A stretch of DNA of 64,000 nt from Flagellimonas allohymeniacidonis (GCF_004296335.1 NZ_SGIU01000001.1:223194-287193); one strand, 5' to 3'. Shown: positions 34,284-43,046, counted from the first letter of the stretch. A program made the numbers and translations. The notes: a model not told the origin generated them from the sequence alone.

Positions 34284-34727
34284 ATGAATAACTCTGGAAT
34301 CCAATCACATACCCTATACTTAGAAAAAGCAGGCGTTGAAGAACTTTATGCCTCTTCCAAAGAATGGAAATCCGATTTGGATTTCTTTCGAGAGGATCTG
34401 CAGTTTTTGAGGAATCTCATGAGAAGTTATTTCATATGGATTGTGGAAAAAGGTAATGCCGACGATATACGCATACTAAATGATGGGCTGAACGGACTAA
34501 CTCGAAAATGTCGTTGTTTGATCAAGAAAGTGGACAAACATATGGAATCGCTGGTTCAGGTTTTTGAAGCTTCTTACTCGGAATATTTTCAACGGTTGAG
34601 CGAAGAACATTCTCAGCTGGCCGTAGAGGTCGAGAACCTGAAAAAAGAGTTTAGAGAGGTGAAAAAAGATGTTTTTGTTATAGCGCAGCATGCCATCGAA
34701 ATAAAAAAGTCTCAATTGCTATCGTAA
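34284..34727 (+). CDS. Helical coiled-coil protein, paralogue of the gene at 21494
   Basis: The 147-residue protein is predicted helical throughout. The shared core EWKSDLDFFREDLQFLRNLM matches TWKSQFLHMEDELLFIERLL in the protein at 21494-21925. It has two long amphipathic segments at about 75-140 (LIKKVDKHMESLVQVFEA and LAVEVENLKKEFREVKKD), so a coiled-coil dimer is likely. No named family was recognised. It is followed by a small gene that overlaps its stop by one base and probably shares a transcript with the flavodoxin-like gene. Confidence 0.72.
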   Translation: MNNSGIQSHTLYLEKAGVEELYASSKEWKSDLDFFREDLQFLRNLMRSYFIWIVEKGNADDIRILNDGLNGLTRKCRCLIKKVDKHMESLVQVFEASYSEYFQRLSEEHSQLAVEVENLKKEFREVKKDVFVIAQHAIEIKKSQLLS

Positions 34728-34966
34728 TGAATCAAAAAAACGGTGCTGTGAAGGAAATAAAAGAGATATTGAGTGAAATTATTTTGCTGACCAATCAGAT
34801 TGAGTTGGAATATCCAGAACTGTACAAGTTTTTGGAAGAGCAGCCTATGACCATCCCAGCAGAGAACAACCCTAAAATAGATCGTGACACCCTCGAAGAT
34901 TATATGAATGGACTACGGCAGTTGTTGGAACATTACGTTGAGGAGCATCAATTGAGAAGAGTATAA
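34727..34966 (+). CDS. Small acidic helical protein
   Basis: The 79-residue protein starts with an ATG that shares one base with the TAA of the gene before it. It is acidic, with EIKEILSEIILLTNQIELEYPELYKFLEEQP near the start, shortened here to ILSEIILLTNQIELEYPEL, and a helical C-terminus. No motif identifies a function. The tight overlap suggests that it works with, or is made in proportion to, the coiled-coil protein. Confidence 0.65.
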   Translation: MNQKNGAVKEIKEILSEIILLTNQIELEYPELYKFLEEQPMTIPAENNPKIDRDTLEDYMNGLRQLLEHYVEEHQLRRV

Positions 34967-34992
34967 CAACTTGGATTACCTAAGGAAAAACT

Positions 34993-35511
34993 ATGAAATG
35001 GATTAAAAAAATATTGATCACCCTTCTGATTTTAGTGCTCTTGTTGTTTGCCTTGGCCACCTGGTACAAAAACACCTTTTCGATGGATCCGGTGACAGGT
35101 TATACCGTAAAGTCGGATGAAATGCCCAAAAGCATGCTCATCGCAACGCAGGGCAGCATGTTTAAAGACGCCATTACCAAAGGCATCATTGATGAATATG
35201 CCAATGACTCAATTCATGTCAACGTGATAGATGTTTTGAAAATAGGGAAAGAAAACACTTCAAACTATGATGTAATGGTACTTATCCACACTTGGGAAAA
35301 TTGGAAAGCACCAAAAGAAGTTGAGGACTTCGTATTGGCATTGAGTGAAGTAGATAAAACAAAGACCGTGGTACTGACCACCTCAGGAAAGGGCGATTCT
35401 AAGATGGATAATTTGGACGCTATTACAGGGGAGTCTGACCTTGAAAATTCCCAAGAATTTTTGGAAGAGATAATTTCCAAAATAGAAGCGGTTTTGAACG
35501 CACCGCAGTAG
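34993..35511 (+). CDS. Membrane-anchored flavodoxin-like protein
   Basis: The 172-residue protein has one N-terminal membrane segment (LITLLILVLLLFALATWY) and a soluble part on the outer side. The soluble part runs MPKSMLIATQGSMFKDAITKGI, shortened here to LIATQGSMFKDAITKG, VMVLIHTWENWKAP and TVVLTTSGKGDS, three strands with loops where a flavodoxin would bind FMN phosphate and ring. The P-loop is not the canonical T-x-T-G-x-T, so FMN binding is uncertain. It lies 26 bp after the acidic protein and is probably read from R8. Confidence 0.65.
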   Translation: MKWIKKILITLLILVLLLFALATWYKNTFSMDPVTGYTVKSDEMPKSMLIATQGSMFKDAITKGIIDEYANDSIHVNVIDVLKIGKENTSNYDVMVLIHTWENWKAPKEVEDFVLALSEVDKTKTVVLTTSGKGDSKMDNLDAITGESDLENSQEFLEEIISKIEAVLNAPQ

Positions 35512-35676
35512 CAAAATACCCCTATTTTCTTTAGGACCATTCCGAGCCTTGGATTCAATGAATAACCAATGGGCTCAAAAAAAGACTTCATCCCAAATTT
35601 CTGGTATACCTTTATAGTCGGGCAATCGGGCGAACCAATTCCTTAGTTTTATACTAACCAGCAAAATAGAAGTTTG

Positions 35677-36330
35677 ATGATTATCCATCGATTTGACAAA
35701 GACACTTCCCTCCTAAATACATTTATAGCTGAAATACGTGATAGCCAAATACAAAAGGACTCCATGCGTTTTCGAAGAAATATTGAGCGTATTGGTGAAA
35801 TCTTGGCTTACGAGTTGAGCAAGACCTTAGATTATAAGGATGAAACTATTCAGACTCCGTTGGGCACCAAGAAAACGAGCTTGGCCACGGAACAATTGGT
35901 GCTCTGCTCTGTGCTACGAGCCGGTTTGCCATTGCATCACGGACTTTTAAGTTATTTCGACCGGGCGGAAAATGCGTTTATCTCAGCGTATCGACACCAT
36001 CCTGATGGGGGTGATGATTTTGAAGTCATCGTAAAATATTTTGCCGCACCTTCCCTAGATGGTAAAACCTTAATTCTGACCGATCCCATGCTGGCCACAG
36101 GCAAAACCTTGGAGAATGTCCGCCAAGCTTTAAAATCCCATGGCACTCCTAAAAAAATTCATATTGTTTCAGTAATTGGGTCGAAAGATGGGGTAGCCCA
36201 TGTTCAAGAAGTTTTTCCAGAAGACACCCAACTATGGATTGCCGCAATTGACGATGAGTTGACTAGTAAGGGGTATATCGTGCCTGGTTTAGGTGACGCA
36301 GGAGATTTGGCCTATGGTGTAAAACTGTAA
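35677..36330 (+). CDS. upp: Uracil phosphoribosyltransferase
   Basis: The 217-residue protein starts at ATG 35677 (a TTG lies 3 bp earlier). It has the UPRT pattern: VLRAGLPLHHGLL with the uracil-side Arg, ILTDPMLATGKTL with the PRPP loop, and IDDELTSKGYIVPGLGDAGD near the end, which binds uracil. It converts uracil and PRPP to UMP. With DeoC and DeoD nearby it completes a nucleobase salvage set within the island. No regulon palindrome was seen in its 165 bp upstream gap. Confidence 0.93.
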   Translation: MIIHRFDKDTSLLNTFIAEIRDSQIQKDSMRFRRNIERIGEILAYELSKTLDYKDETIQTPLGTKKTSLATEQLVLCSVLRAGLPLHHGLLSYFDRAENAFISAYRHHPDGGDDFEVIVKYFAAPSLDGKTLILTDPMLATGKTLENVRQALKSHGTPKKIHIVSVIGSKDGVAHVQEVFPEDTQLWIAAIDDELTSKGYIVPGLGDAGDLAYGVKL

Positions 36331-36354
36331 GCCTAGAATAGGAATAGAGGTTTG

Positions 36355-37728
36355 TTAAAGGGCCAGTGTTACAATTTCATGTAGCTGAGGTATATGGCAA
36401 CGCCATTTTTTTTCATCAACTATTTTAGTTCTGAAAGCATCTAGAGCCGTAGTTTCTCCATGAACCAGAAATATTTTTTCGGGTATATTCTTGATTTCAT
36501 CTATCCAATGCAAAAGCTCTTGTTGGTCCGCATGGGCGGAAAGGCTCTCTAAATGCAAGACGGTGGCATTGACCGGACAATATTTACCCATAAGTTTAAT
36601 TTCATGAGCCCCTTCCAAGAGTTGTCTTCCACGGGTTCCTTCCGCCTGAAATCCCACAAGAATCACGGTTGTATCGGGATTGTCAACCAACTGCTTCAAA
36701 TAGGTCAAAACCCTACCCCCGGTAACCATTCCGCTTCCGGCTATAACAATTTTTGGTCTTGGGTCATCAATGGTTTCCCAGGTCTGGGCGTACGAGCTTA
36801 CCAAATGAACATGATTGCACATGTTGCGATACTCTTTTTCTGAAAGTTTATGCCATTTGGGAAAACGGCCAAAAATTTCAAGGACATTGATACCCATGGG
36901 GCTATCGACAAAAATGGGAATGTTGGGGATAACATTTTTGTCGTAAAGCTTCCAAAGCAAGTACATTACCGATTGCAAACGTTCAACGGCAAATGTGGGA
37001 ATGATCAATGCAGATCTTTTTCTTATGGTGTGCTTTACCATATCAACAAAAATGGATTCCAAAGCCTCATGAGGGTGATTTTTATTTCCGTAGGTGCTTT
37101 CGATGAAAAGATAGTCCGCCCAGTTCGGTCGAATGGGAGCATCCAAAAGATCATCCTGCAATCTTCCGAGGTCTCCTGAAAAAACGAAACGTTTTTCATG
37201 CAAATCCAATTCAATGAACGTAGAACCTAGGATATGACCATTAAATCGAAATCGAACCTTATGCCCGGCGGGGGAAAGCGGAATCCATTTTCCTGGTTCG
37301 ATTGCCTTAAAGAATCGGAGTGTTTCTTCTACTTCGTCAATTGTGTAAAGGGGAAGAGCAGGCTTGTGTTTGCTGAATCCTTCTTTATTGGCCTTCTCGG
37401 CTTCCTCCTCTTGTATTTTGGCACTATCCTTTAGGATAATTTCGGCTATTTCCAAAGTTGGGGCCGTACCCAAGACTTTGCCTTTAAAACCCTGCTTTAC
37501 CAAAAGCGGAAGGTAACCCACATGGTCAAAATGACCATGGGTGAGGAGTACGGTGTTGATTTTGCTCACATCAATAGGTAGAGGTTTCCAATTTTCTTCC
37601 CTTAGCGATTTTGCGCCTTGAAACATACCGCAATCCACTAGGATACCGTAATCTTCCAACTCCAAATAAAACTTGGAACCTGTTACCGTTCCCACTCCCC
37701 CTAGAAAATGTATTTTCAAGTGTTTCAT
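36355..37728 (-). CDS. Metallo-beta-lactamase/beta-CASP RNA-processing nuclease
   Basis: The 457-residue protein has the metallo-beta-lactamase core with LLTHGHFDHVGY (His64, His66, Asp68, His69) and FSGDLGRL, then a beta-CASP insert. SPMGINVLEIF, SGMVTGGRVLTYLK and LSAHADQQELL complete the motifs of CPSF73-type nucleases. It lacks a KH or RNase J C-terminal extension, like the short archaeal and bacterial beta-CASP enzymes. It should cut RNA with two zinc ions. It is 7 bp after an ATP-cone nuclease gene and downstream of a universal stress protein gene, so an RNA-turnover role during stress is likely. Confidence 0.9.
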   Translation of the reverse strand: MKHLKIHFLGGVGTVTGSKFYLELEDYGILVDCGMFQGAKSLREENWKPLPIDVSKINTVLLTHGHFDHVGYLPLLVKQGFKGKVLGTAPTLEIAEIILKDSAKIQEEEAEKANKEGFSKHKPALPLYTIDEVEETLRFFKAIEPGKWIPLSPAGHKVRFRFNGHILGSTFIELDLHEKRFVFSGDLGRLQDDLLDAPIRPNWADYLFIESTYGNKNHPHEALESIFVDMVKHTIRKRSALIIPTFAVERLQSVMYLLWKLYDKNVIPNIPIFVDSPMGINVLEIFGRFPKWHKLSEKEYRNMCNHVHLVSSYAQTWETIDDPRPKIVIAGSGMVTGGRVLTYLKQLVDNPDTTVILVGFQAEGTRGRQLLEGAHEIKLMGKYCPVNATVLHLESLSAHADQQELLHWIDEIKNIPEKIFLVHGETTALDAFRTKIVDEKKWRCHIPQLHEIVTLAL

Positions 37729-37735
37729 CGCATTG

Positions 37736-38578
37736 TTAAACTATGCAGAGTTGTTTCATTTCTTCGATAATTCTTTCCTTTCTGCTATTCGAGATCCCTA
37801 AATGGTCCAGTAAATAAATTTTCCCCAGTATTTGTCTGCATAAAACCACATTCTGGTTCAATAAGAATTGTTTTTCCCTGTTGGAAAGAAGTGTGGATAC
37901 GGTAAGGGGATAAAGCCCAAGTCTATCGATTCGGTCTTTTAGGGCATTATCTTTTGGATGGTCCCAACTTAAAAGATAAAGTCCCATGCATTTCCCATAG
38001 TTAAGGGCATCTGCGGTAAATCGTGTGTTGGTAACCACCCAACCCTCAATGCTTTGAAGTTCTTTTTTATTGGTTTTGATCAAGGGTTCCTTTACATCTG
38101 AGTATCTGGAATGTACATACATAGGCACTTTAACATTGCATTTTAACCCCTGTTCACCATGAAACTTACATTCAATTATGTTCCACTGCCCATTTTTTAC
38201 GGCAACCACATCAATTTCATGTGAAACACAGGTTCCCTTTAGCGTTTGGTTTATCTGTGTTTCATACCCGGAATAGTGGAGCACCCCACTAACAAATTGC
38301 TCGAAAGGAAAACCTGTTGGACCTAACTCATATATCGCTTTTTTGAGTTTGTATTTGGAAGCATAGACCGATTTCCCCCTTTTGAGCATCGCGAAGGCCC
38401 GATTGTAAATTTCCCTGGTGGATATGCCAGGATAAAGTTCATCGATTACCTGATTGACAATTTTTTTGACCAATGTATCGTTAGCTCCGCTTGCTTTGAG
38501 CGATTTTCTCAATTTGTGGACTTTGAAACCTGTGGTTTCCCCAGAGGATTTAATGATTTGAAAATCTTGACTTTCCAT
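37736..38578 (-). CDS. ATP-cone plus PD-(D/E)xK nuclease-like protein
   Basis: The 280-residue protein starts with an ATP-cone module (about 1-90: IIKSSGETTGFKVHKLRKSL and the SVYASKYKLKKAI end), the nucleotide-sensing domain of ribonucleotide reductases and NrdR. From about 95 follows a restriction-endonuclease-like fold: SHEIDVVAVKNG and WNIIECKFHG give the D...ExK motif for metal and cleavage, then VVTNTRFTADA. A nuclease under ATP/dATP control is implied. It lies between a universal stress protein gene (81 bp) and a beta-CASP nuclease gene (7 bp). The target (DNA or RNA) is unknown. This architecture exists in other bacteria, but its function is not established. Confidence 0.75.
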   Translation of the reverse strand: MESQDFQIIKSSGETTGFKVHKLRKSLKASGANDTLVKKIVNQVIDELYPGISTREIYNRAFAMLKRGKSVYASKYKLKKAIYELGPTGFPFEQFVSGVLHYSGYETQINQTLKGTCVSHEIDVVAVKNGQWNIIECKFHGEQGLKCNVKVPMYVHSRYSDVKEPLIKTNKKELQSIEGWVVTNTRFTADALNYGKCMGLYLLSWDHPKDNALKDRIDRLGLYPLTVSTLLSNREKQFLLNQNVVLCRQILGKIYLLDHLGISNSRKERIIEEMKQLCIV

Positions 38579-38659
38579 AAAACAAACAATTCCAACCCGT
38601 TCATCACCGTTGTGTAGCTGGAGCTTCCCTTTCGAGCGTATACCCCATTACCTTTACAC

Positions 38660-39484
38660 TCAATGTGTTTTGAAGGTTATTACCGGAATATTGGCGCGAT
38701 TGGCGATATCCTCTCCAATGCTTCCCAAGAAGAAATGGGCCAGACCCCTTCTGCCATGAGTCGGAATGACCACTGCATCAGCATGGATTTTTTCGGCATA
38801 ATGCAAAACTCCCTTTTCAACACTGTAATCGCTGTAAATAACAACTTCTTCTGTTAGATTGATTTCTTTCTGGATTTCATCTATTTCTGAGGTGAGCTCC
38901 TTATCACTCTTGAAATTTAAAGTGGGCCGGTTTACATACACTGGATAAAGGCGGGCAGAGAAAAAATCGGCAAACTTTTTTGCCCTTTTATATACATTTA
39001 GAATTTCTTCCTTGAAATTCCACGCAAAAACTAGGGAGTCCAACTTGAAATTTGAAATCTTTTTTTTAACCACCAATACAGGTATATCTGAAGTACGGAC
39101 CACTTTCTCTGTATTGGAACCTACAAAAGAATCCAACAAACCACTTTCCCCATGAGATCCCATGACGACTAAATCGATATGGTGCTCTCTTACGATTGCA
39201 TTGATTTCACTGAAAATTTTATAGTTCTGAACCATAAGCTCCAGCTTTACTCCTTTAAGGAAATCCTCATTTAAAAATTTCGCAAAGTGTTTTTTAGCCA
39301 AGTCCATGTAATATTCTGCTTCTTTCTGCTCTTCCGATTCGTTTAGGGCCAGTCTTGACGGGGAAATGCCAATCATATGAAGTACGGTGATTTGCATTTT
39401 TTTCTCCCCTGCAATTTGGGCAGCGACCTCCAAAGCATATTTAGAATAATCGGAAAAATCTACAGGTACCAGAATCCTTTCCAT
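38660..39484 (-). CDS. Universal stress protein, tandem UspA domains
   Basis: The 274-residue protein has two Usp folds. The first (1-145) begins ILVPVDFSDYSKYALEVAAQ and holds the ATP-binding motif VMGSHGESGLLDSFVGSNTEKVV, shortened here to GSHGESGLLDSFVGS. The second (about 150-274) ends with VVIPTHGRRGLAHFFLGS and EDIANRANIPVIT. Both have the G-x2-G-x9-G-S/T-type loop, so both may bind ATP. Usp proteins protect cells under starvation or low oxygen. Its own regulon site R9 has a perfect -7 box, and the nuclease genes downstream probably share its transcript. Confidence 0.9.
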   Translation of the reverse strand: MERILVPVDFSDYSKYALEVAAQIAGEKKMQITVLHMIGISPSRLALNESEEQKEAEYYMDLAKKHFAKFLNEDFLKGVKLELMVQNYKIFSEINAIVREHHIDLVVMGSHGESGLLDSFVGSNTEKVVRTSDIPVLVVKKKISNFKLDSLVFAWNFKEEILNVYKRAKKFADFFSARLYPVYVNRPTLNFKSDKELTSEIDEIQKEINLTEEVVIYSDYSVEKGVLHYAEKIHADAVVIPTHGRRGLAHFFLGSIGEDIANRANIPVITFKTH

Positions 39485-39503
39485 GGGATAGCTTTTATAG
39501 ATT

Positions 39504-39546
39504 CAAATGTATTGGAGCATTTCTTTATGCACCATGACCAGTATCA
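39504..39546 (-). promoter_or_regulatory. Regulon site R9 (TGACCAGTATCA) and perfect -7 box for the Usp operon
   Basis: The palindrome is at 39535-39546. TACATTTG reads leftward from 39511 to 39504 at the 23 bp spacer. The predicted start near 39500 gives a 16-base leader. Confidence 0.82.
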
Positions 39547-39601
39547 TATAAATGAAAATAGTGACATAAAACTTGACTGGTGATTCAGTGCACTTGCAAG
39601 C

Positions 39602-39644
39602 TGATTCAGATCAGTTTTTTTTACCTCTATTTTTTGGATGTTTG
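39602..39644 (+). promoter_or_regulatory. Regulon site R10 (TGATTCAGATCA) and -7 box for the sulfur operon
   Basis: The palindrome is at 39602-39613 and GATGTTTG at 39637-39644, with a 23 bp spacer. A second, perfect box TATTTTTG at 39629-39636 lies 15 bp from the site and may also be used. It faces the persulfide dioxygenase gene. Confidence 0.72.
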
Positions 39645-39708
39645 CAACTGCATTTGACGTAGAATGCTGTAAAAGAATTACTTAAAGAAAACGTACTGAA
39701 ATTTACCA

Positions 39709-41133
39709 ATGATGAAAGTAGAACAGATTTATACCGGATGTTTGGCTCAAGGAGCCTATTATATTGAAAGTGATGGCAAAGCTGCCATAATTGATCCTTT
39801 AAGGGAGGTAGAGCCCTATATTCAAATGGCTGAAGAACGTGGGGCTAGCATAGAATATGTTTTTGAAACCCATTTTCATGCTGATTTTGTATCGGGCCAT
39901 GTGGATTTGGCCAATAAAACAGGTGCTAAAATCATCTATGGACCAACCACAATGGAAACAGGCTTTGATTTCATTTCCGCTGAAGATGGTCAGGAATTTA
40001 AACTTGGGAATGCGACCATACGATTAATTCACACACCTGGACATACCATGGAGAGTAGCTGTTACCTTTTGATTGATGAAACGGGCCAGCCGACTTCGCT
40101 CTTCACCGGGGATACTTTGTTCATTGGGGATGTCGGTAGACCCGATTTGGCGCAAAAAGTCATTTCTGAACTTACCCAGGAAAAACTAGCGGGCTTGCTA
40201 TTTGAATCGTTACGCAACAAGATTATGCCCTTGGACGACAAACTTATTGTTTACCCCGGGCATGGCGCGGGAAGCGCCTGTGGAAAAATGATGAGTGACG
40301 AGACGACCGATACCCTGGGCCATCAAAAGAAGACCAATTATGCCCTAGATCCATCTCTAAGCAAAGAAGCGTTTATAGACAGTGTCCTTACCGGATTGAC
40401 TCCACCTCCGGGTTATTTCCCCCAAAACGTCCTTCTGAACATAAAAGGATACGAAAACATTGACGAAGTAGTAAAAAAAGGAACCAAGCCGCTTAGCGTT
40501 CCTGCATTCGAGGCGGCAAAGGAAGAAACCTGTGCGGTTATTGTGGATACAAGAGATGCCCAAGATTTTGGGCATGGATTTATTGAAGATTCGTACAACA
40601 TAGGTTTGGATGGAAGTTTTGCGAATTGGGTTGGTACTACCATAATGGATGTGAAGACACCTTTGCTCATCATTGCAGATAAGGGTAAGGAAGAAGAAGT
40701 AGCCACCCGATTGGCACGAATAGGTTTCGATAACACCTTGGGCTACTTAAAGGGAGGTGTCAAAGCATGGCAGAAAGCTGACAAACCCGTAGAACGGATT
40801 AAGTCAATTTCACCGGAACGCTTGGCCATAATTATGGAAGAAAAGCATGTAAATCTAATTGATGTTCGCAGGAAGAGCGAATACAATAGCGAACATGTAT
40901 TGCATTCCATCAACTTGCCCTTGGACTACGTCAAGGACCATCTAAGTCAAATTGATAAACAAAAGGTCTATTACGTATACTGCCGAAGCGGATATAGATC
41001 TATGGTCTTTGTATCCATCCTAAGGTCTTTGGGTTACGAAAACCTTATTGATATTAAGGGTGGATTCACAGCAATAAGTGCTTCTGGAAAATTCGATATT
41101 TCAGAATATGAGGCACCAACGACCATGCTGTAA
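39709..41133 (+). CDS. Persulfide dioxygenase-like MBL fused to two rhodanese domains
   Basis: The 474-residue protein has an ETHE1-type metallo-beta-lactamase domain (1-245): YVFETHFHADFVSGH with His55, His57, Asp59 and His64, IHTPGHTMES, and YPGHGAGS. Two rhodanese domains follow. The first (about 265-365) lacks the catalytic cysteine. The second (about 370-470) has VYYVYCRSGYRS with Cys425. ETHE1 enzymes oxidise glutathione persulfide to sulfite, and rhodaneses move sulfane sulfur. The next gene encodes a sulfide:quinone oxidoreductase, so the pair oxidises sulfide to polysulfide and then sulfite. It is controlled from R10. Confidence 0.9.
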   Translation: MMKVEQIYTGCLAQGAYYIESDGKAAIIDPLREVEPYIQMAEERGASIEYVFETHFHADFVSGHVDLANKTGAKIIYGPTTMETGFDFISAEDGQEFKLGNATIRLIHTPGHTMESSCYLLIDETGQPTSLFTGDTLFIGDVGRPDLAQKVISELTQEKLAGLLFESLRNKIMPLDDKLIVYPGHGAGSACGKMMSDETTDTLGHQKKTNYALDPSLSKEAFIDSVLTGLTPPPGYFPQNVLLNIKGYENIDEVVKKGTKPLSVPAFEAAKEETCAVIVDTRDAQDFGHGFIEDSYNIGLDGSFANWVGTTIMDVKTPLLIIADKGKEEEVATRLARIGFDNTLGYLKGGVKAWQKADKPVERIKSISPERLAIIMEEKHVNLIDVRRKSEYNSEHVLHSINLPLDYVKDHLSQIDKQKVYYVYCRSGYRSMVFVSILRSLGYENLIDIKGGFTAISASGKFDISEYEAPTTML

Positions 41134-41165
41134 TTGCTAAAACAAAATTTCAAAATAAGACTGCT

Positions 41166-42413
41166 ATGTCAAAGAGGTATCAAATACTTATTGTTGGAGG
41201 CGGCACCGCCGGAATCATGGTGGCAAGCAGCCTTCTTCGGAAAAATCCAAAATTGCAACTGGGCATCATTGAGCCCTCTGCTTGTCATTGGTATCAACCG
41301 GTTTGGACTCTGGTTGGAGGCGGGACGTATAGCTATAGAAAAAGCCAAAGGCCCATGAAATCTGTCATACCCAGGTTAGCCGATTGGATTCAGGATAGCG
41401 TAGTATCCGTGGATGCGGAAAACAATAGAGTATCGACCCAAAATGGGAAAGAATACCGATATGAATATCTGGTCATGGCTCCAGGCCTAAAGCTCGACCC
41501 TTCACTAATTGAAGGACTTCCAGAGGTATTGGACAAAGGGGTGGTCTGTAGCAACTACACCGACCCGAATCATACTTGGGATGTCATTAAAAAATTCAAC
41601 GGAGGTACTGCCTTATTTGTTCAGCCGCCCAAACCCTATAAATGCGGAGGGGCACCCCAGAAAATCATGTATCTCGCCGATGATTATTTTAGAAGAAGGG
41701 GAATCAAAAAGAAAACGAATGTGGTATTCGCATCTGCTGCGGATGCCATATTCGCGGTCCCTGAGATAGCCAAAACCCTGTGGAAAGTGGTCCATAGAAA
41801 AAAAATAAACGTAAAGTTTGGGCACGAGCTAAAAAAAATTGACGGTTTAAATAGGGTAGCCTGGTTTAAGGCTACACCTAATTTTGAGGAACATAACCCA
41901 ATAGCTTTGGATATTTCGGAAAGGGATGGTTTGGTCGGCATTAAGTATGATATGATTCATGTGGTTCCTATAAATACTCCTCCTGATTTTGTTAAAGGTA
42001 CCAATCTTGTGGATGAAAATGGTTGGCTGGATGTAGATCCTGCCACCTTACAACATAGGCGTTTTGATAATGTCTTTGGTTTAGGGGATGCATCCAATGT
42101 GCCCACCTCAAAAACTGGTGCGGCCATTCGAAAACAGGCTCCTGTAGTTGTGGAAAATTTACTTGGTCTGATAAAATCAAATACCTTATCCACTAAAACT
42201 TATGATGGCTATTCATCTTGCCCTTTTATTACAGGGTATGGTAAAATGGTACTTGCCGAGTTTGACTATTCCAAAAAGTTTTTGCCCGACCCCAAACTGA
42301 AACGTTTGTTCATAAAGGATTCATCCAAAGAACATTGGAGGCTTTGGGTACTTAAAAAATACATTTTGCCTTGGCTCTACTGGACTAAGATGTTAAAGGG
42401 TAAAGAAGTTTAA
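41166..42413 (+). CDS. sqr: Sulfide:quinone oxidoreductase-like flavoprotein
   Basis: The 415-residue protein has an FAD-binding start YQILIVGGGTAGIMVASSL, HWYQPVWTLVGGG typical of type II SQRs, and LGDASNVPTSKTGAAIRKQAP near the end (shortened here to LGDASNVPTSKTGAA). Cys160 in KCGGAP and Cys352 in SSCPF are the pair expected to carry sulfane sulfur. The C-terminal WRLWVLKKYILPWLYW helps it sit on the membrane. It passes electrons from sulfide to quinone, then hands the persulfide to the dioxygenase and rhodanese encoded just upstream (32 bp). The cell probably detoxifies sulfide or gains electrons when oxygen is scarce. Confidence 0.88.
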   Translation: MSKRYQILIVGGGTAGIMVASSLLRKNPKLQLGIIEPSACHWYQPVWTLVGGGTYSYRKSQRPMKSVIPRLADWIQDSVVSVDAENNRVSTQNGKEYRYEYLVMAPGLKLDPSLIEGLPEVLDKGVVCSNYTDPNHTWDVIKKFNGGTALFVQPPKPYKCGGAPQKIMYLADDYFRRRGIKKKTNVVFASAADAIFAVPEIAKTLWKVVHRKKINVKFGHELKKIDGLNRVAWFKATPNFEEHNPIALDISERDGLVGIKYDMIHVVPINTPPDFVKGTNLVDENGWLDVDPATLQHRRFDNVFGLGDASNVPTSKTGAAIRKQAPVVVENLLGLIKSNTLSTKTYDGYSSCPFITGYGKMVLAEFDYSKKFLPDPKLKRLFIKDSSKEHWRLWVLKKYILPWLYWTKMLKGKEV

Positions 42414-42525
42414 AGAGCAAATATTTTTCGCCGCTTCAAAATTGGCGCCATAGGTCAAACACCTATCATTCTTTCTAGTTTATGCAATAGCTTTTGGAAT
42501 CAAATGGGAGCATCATTAGGCAAAG

Positions 42526-42568
42526 TGACCTCTATCATATGACCATCAAAAGGAATTCCACATATTTA
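42526..42568 (+). promoter_or_regulatory. Regulon site R11 (TGACCTCTATCA) and weak -7 box
   Basis: The palindrome is at 42526-42537 and CATATTTA at 42561-42568, with a 23 bp spacer. The -7 box keeps A and TTT but differs at the first and last base. Confidence 0.65.
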
Positions 42569-42593
42569 TTGGTATAACAATTAATTGAAAATC

Positions 42594-43046
42594 ATGGCTC
42601 TTAATTTTAATCAATACGCGGCGGAAGGAAATACTTTTTTAAAGCAATACACCAAGGAAATGGACTTGGGCGACAATCGTGATAAAGCCGGTAGAATTTT
42701 GACATCAATTTTACATGCACTACGGGATATTATTACGACAGAGGAATCATTACAGTTTATCGCCCAATTGCCCATGTTCATTAAAGCGGCATATGTAAAT
42801 GGATGGACTATTAGAAAGAAAAAAGTGAAAGCCAAGAACATGACACAGTTTATCGACTTGGTACGGAAGCACGATGGTCAGGCGGCAATCAACGATTTTG
42901 AGTATAGCGATGAAGTTGCGGAAAACTATATTATGGCCACCTTTGTTTTCTTAAGAAAATATGTTTCCATGGGAGAAATGGAAGACATTAGGGACGGCCT
43001 GCCCAAGGATTTGAAGAGTATGATAGCATCTTATATTATCATTTAA
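42594..43046 (+). CDS. DUF2267-type helical protein
   Basis: The protein starts at ATG 42594 (a TTG lies 9 bp earlier) and has 150 residues. It is all-helical, with LGDNRDKAGRILTSILHALRD, shortened to DKAGRILTSILHALRD, then IAQLPMFIKAAYVNGW and EDIRDGLPKDLKSM, the DUF2267 pattern with its LP-x-x-L(F)-K and final LP-x-x-L(F/K) repeats. Such proteins turn up beside Usp, BON and Hsp20 genes in stress loci, but their function is unknown. Its promoter site is R11. Confidence 0.8.
   Translation: MALNFNQYAAEGNTFLKQYTKEMDLGDNRDKAGRILTSILHALRDIITTEESLQFIAQLPMFIKAAYVNGWTIRKKKVKAKNMTQFIDLVRKHDGQAAINDFEYSDEVAENYIMATFVFLRKYVSMGEMEDIRDGLPKDLKSMIASYIII

Noticed and set aside
42430..42448. CGCC...GGCG inverted repeat after the SQR gene as terminator
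   Set aside because: It has only four base pairs and no T-run.
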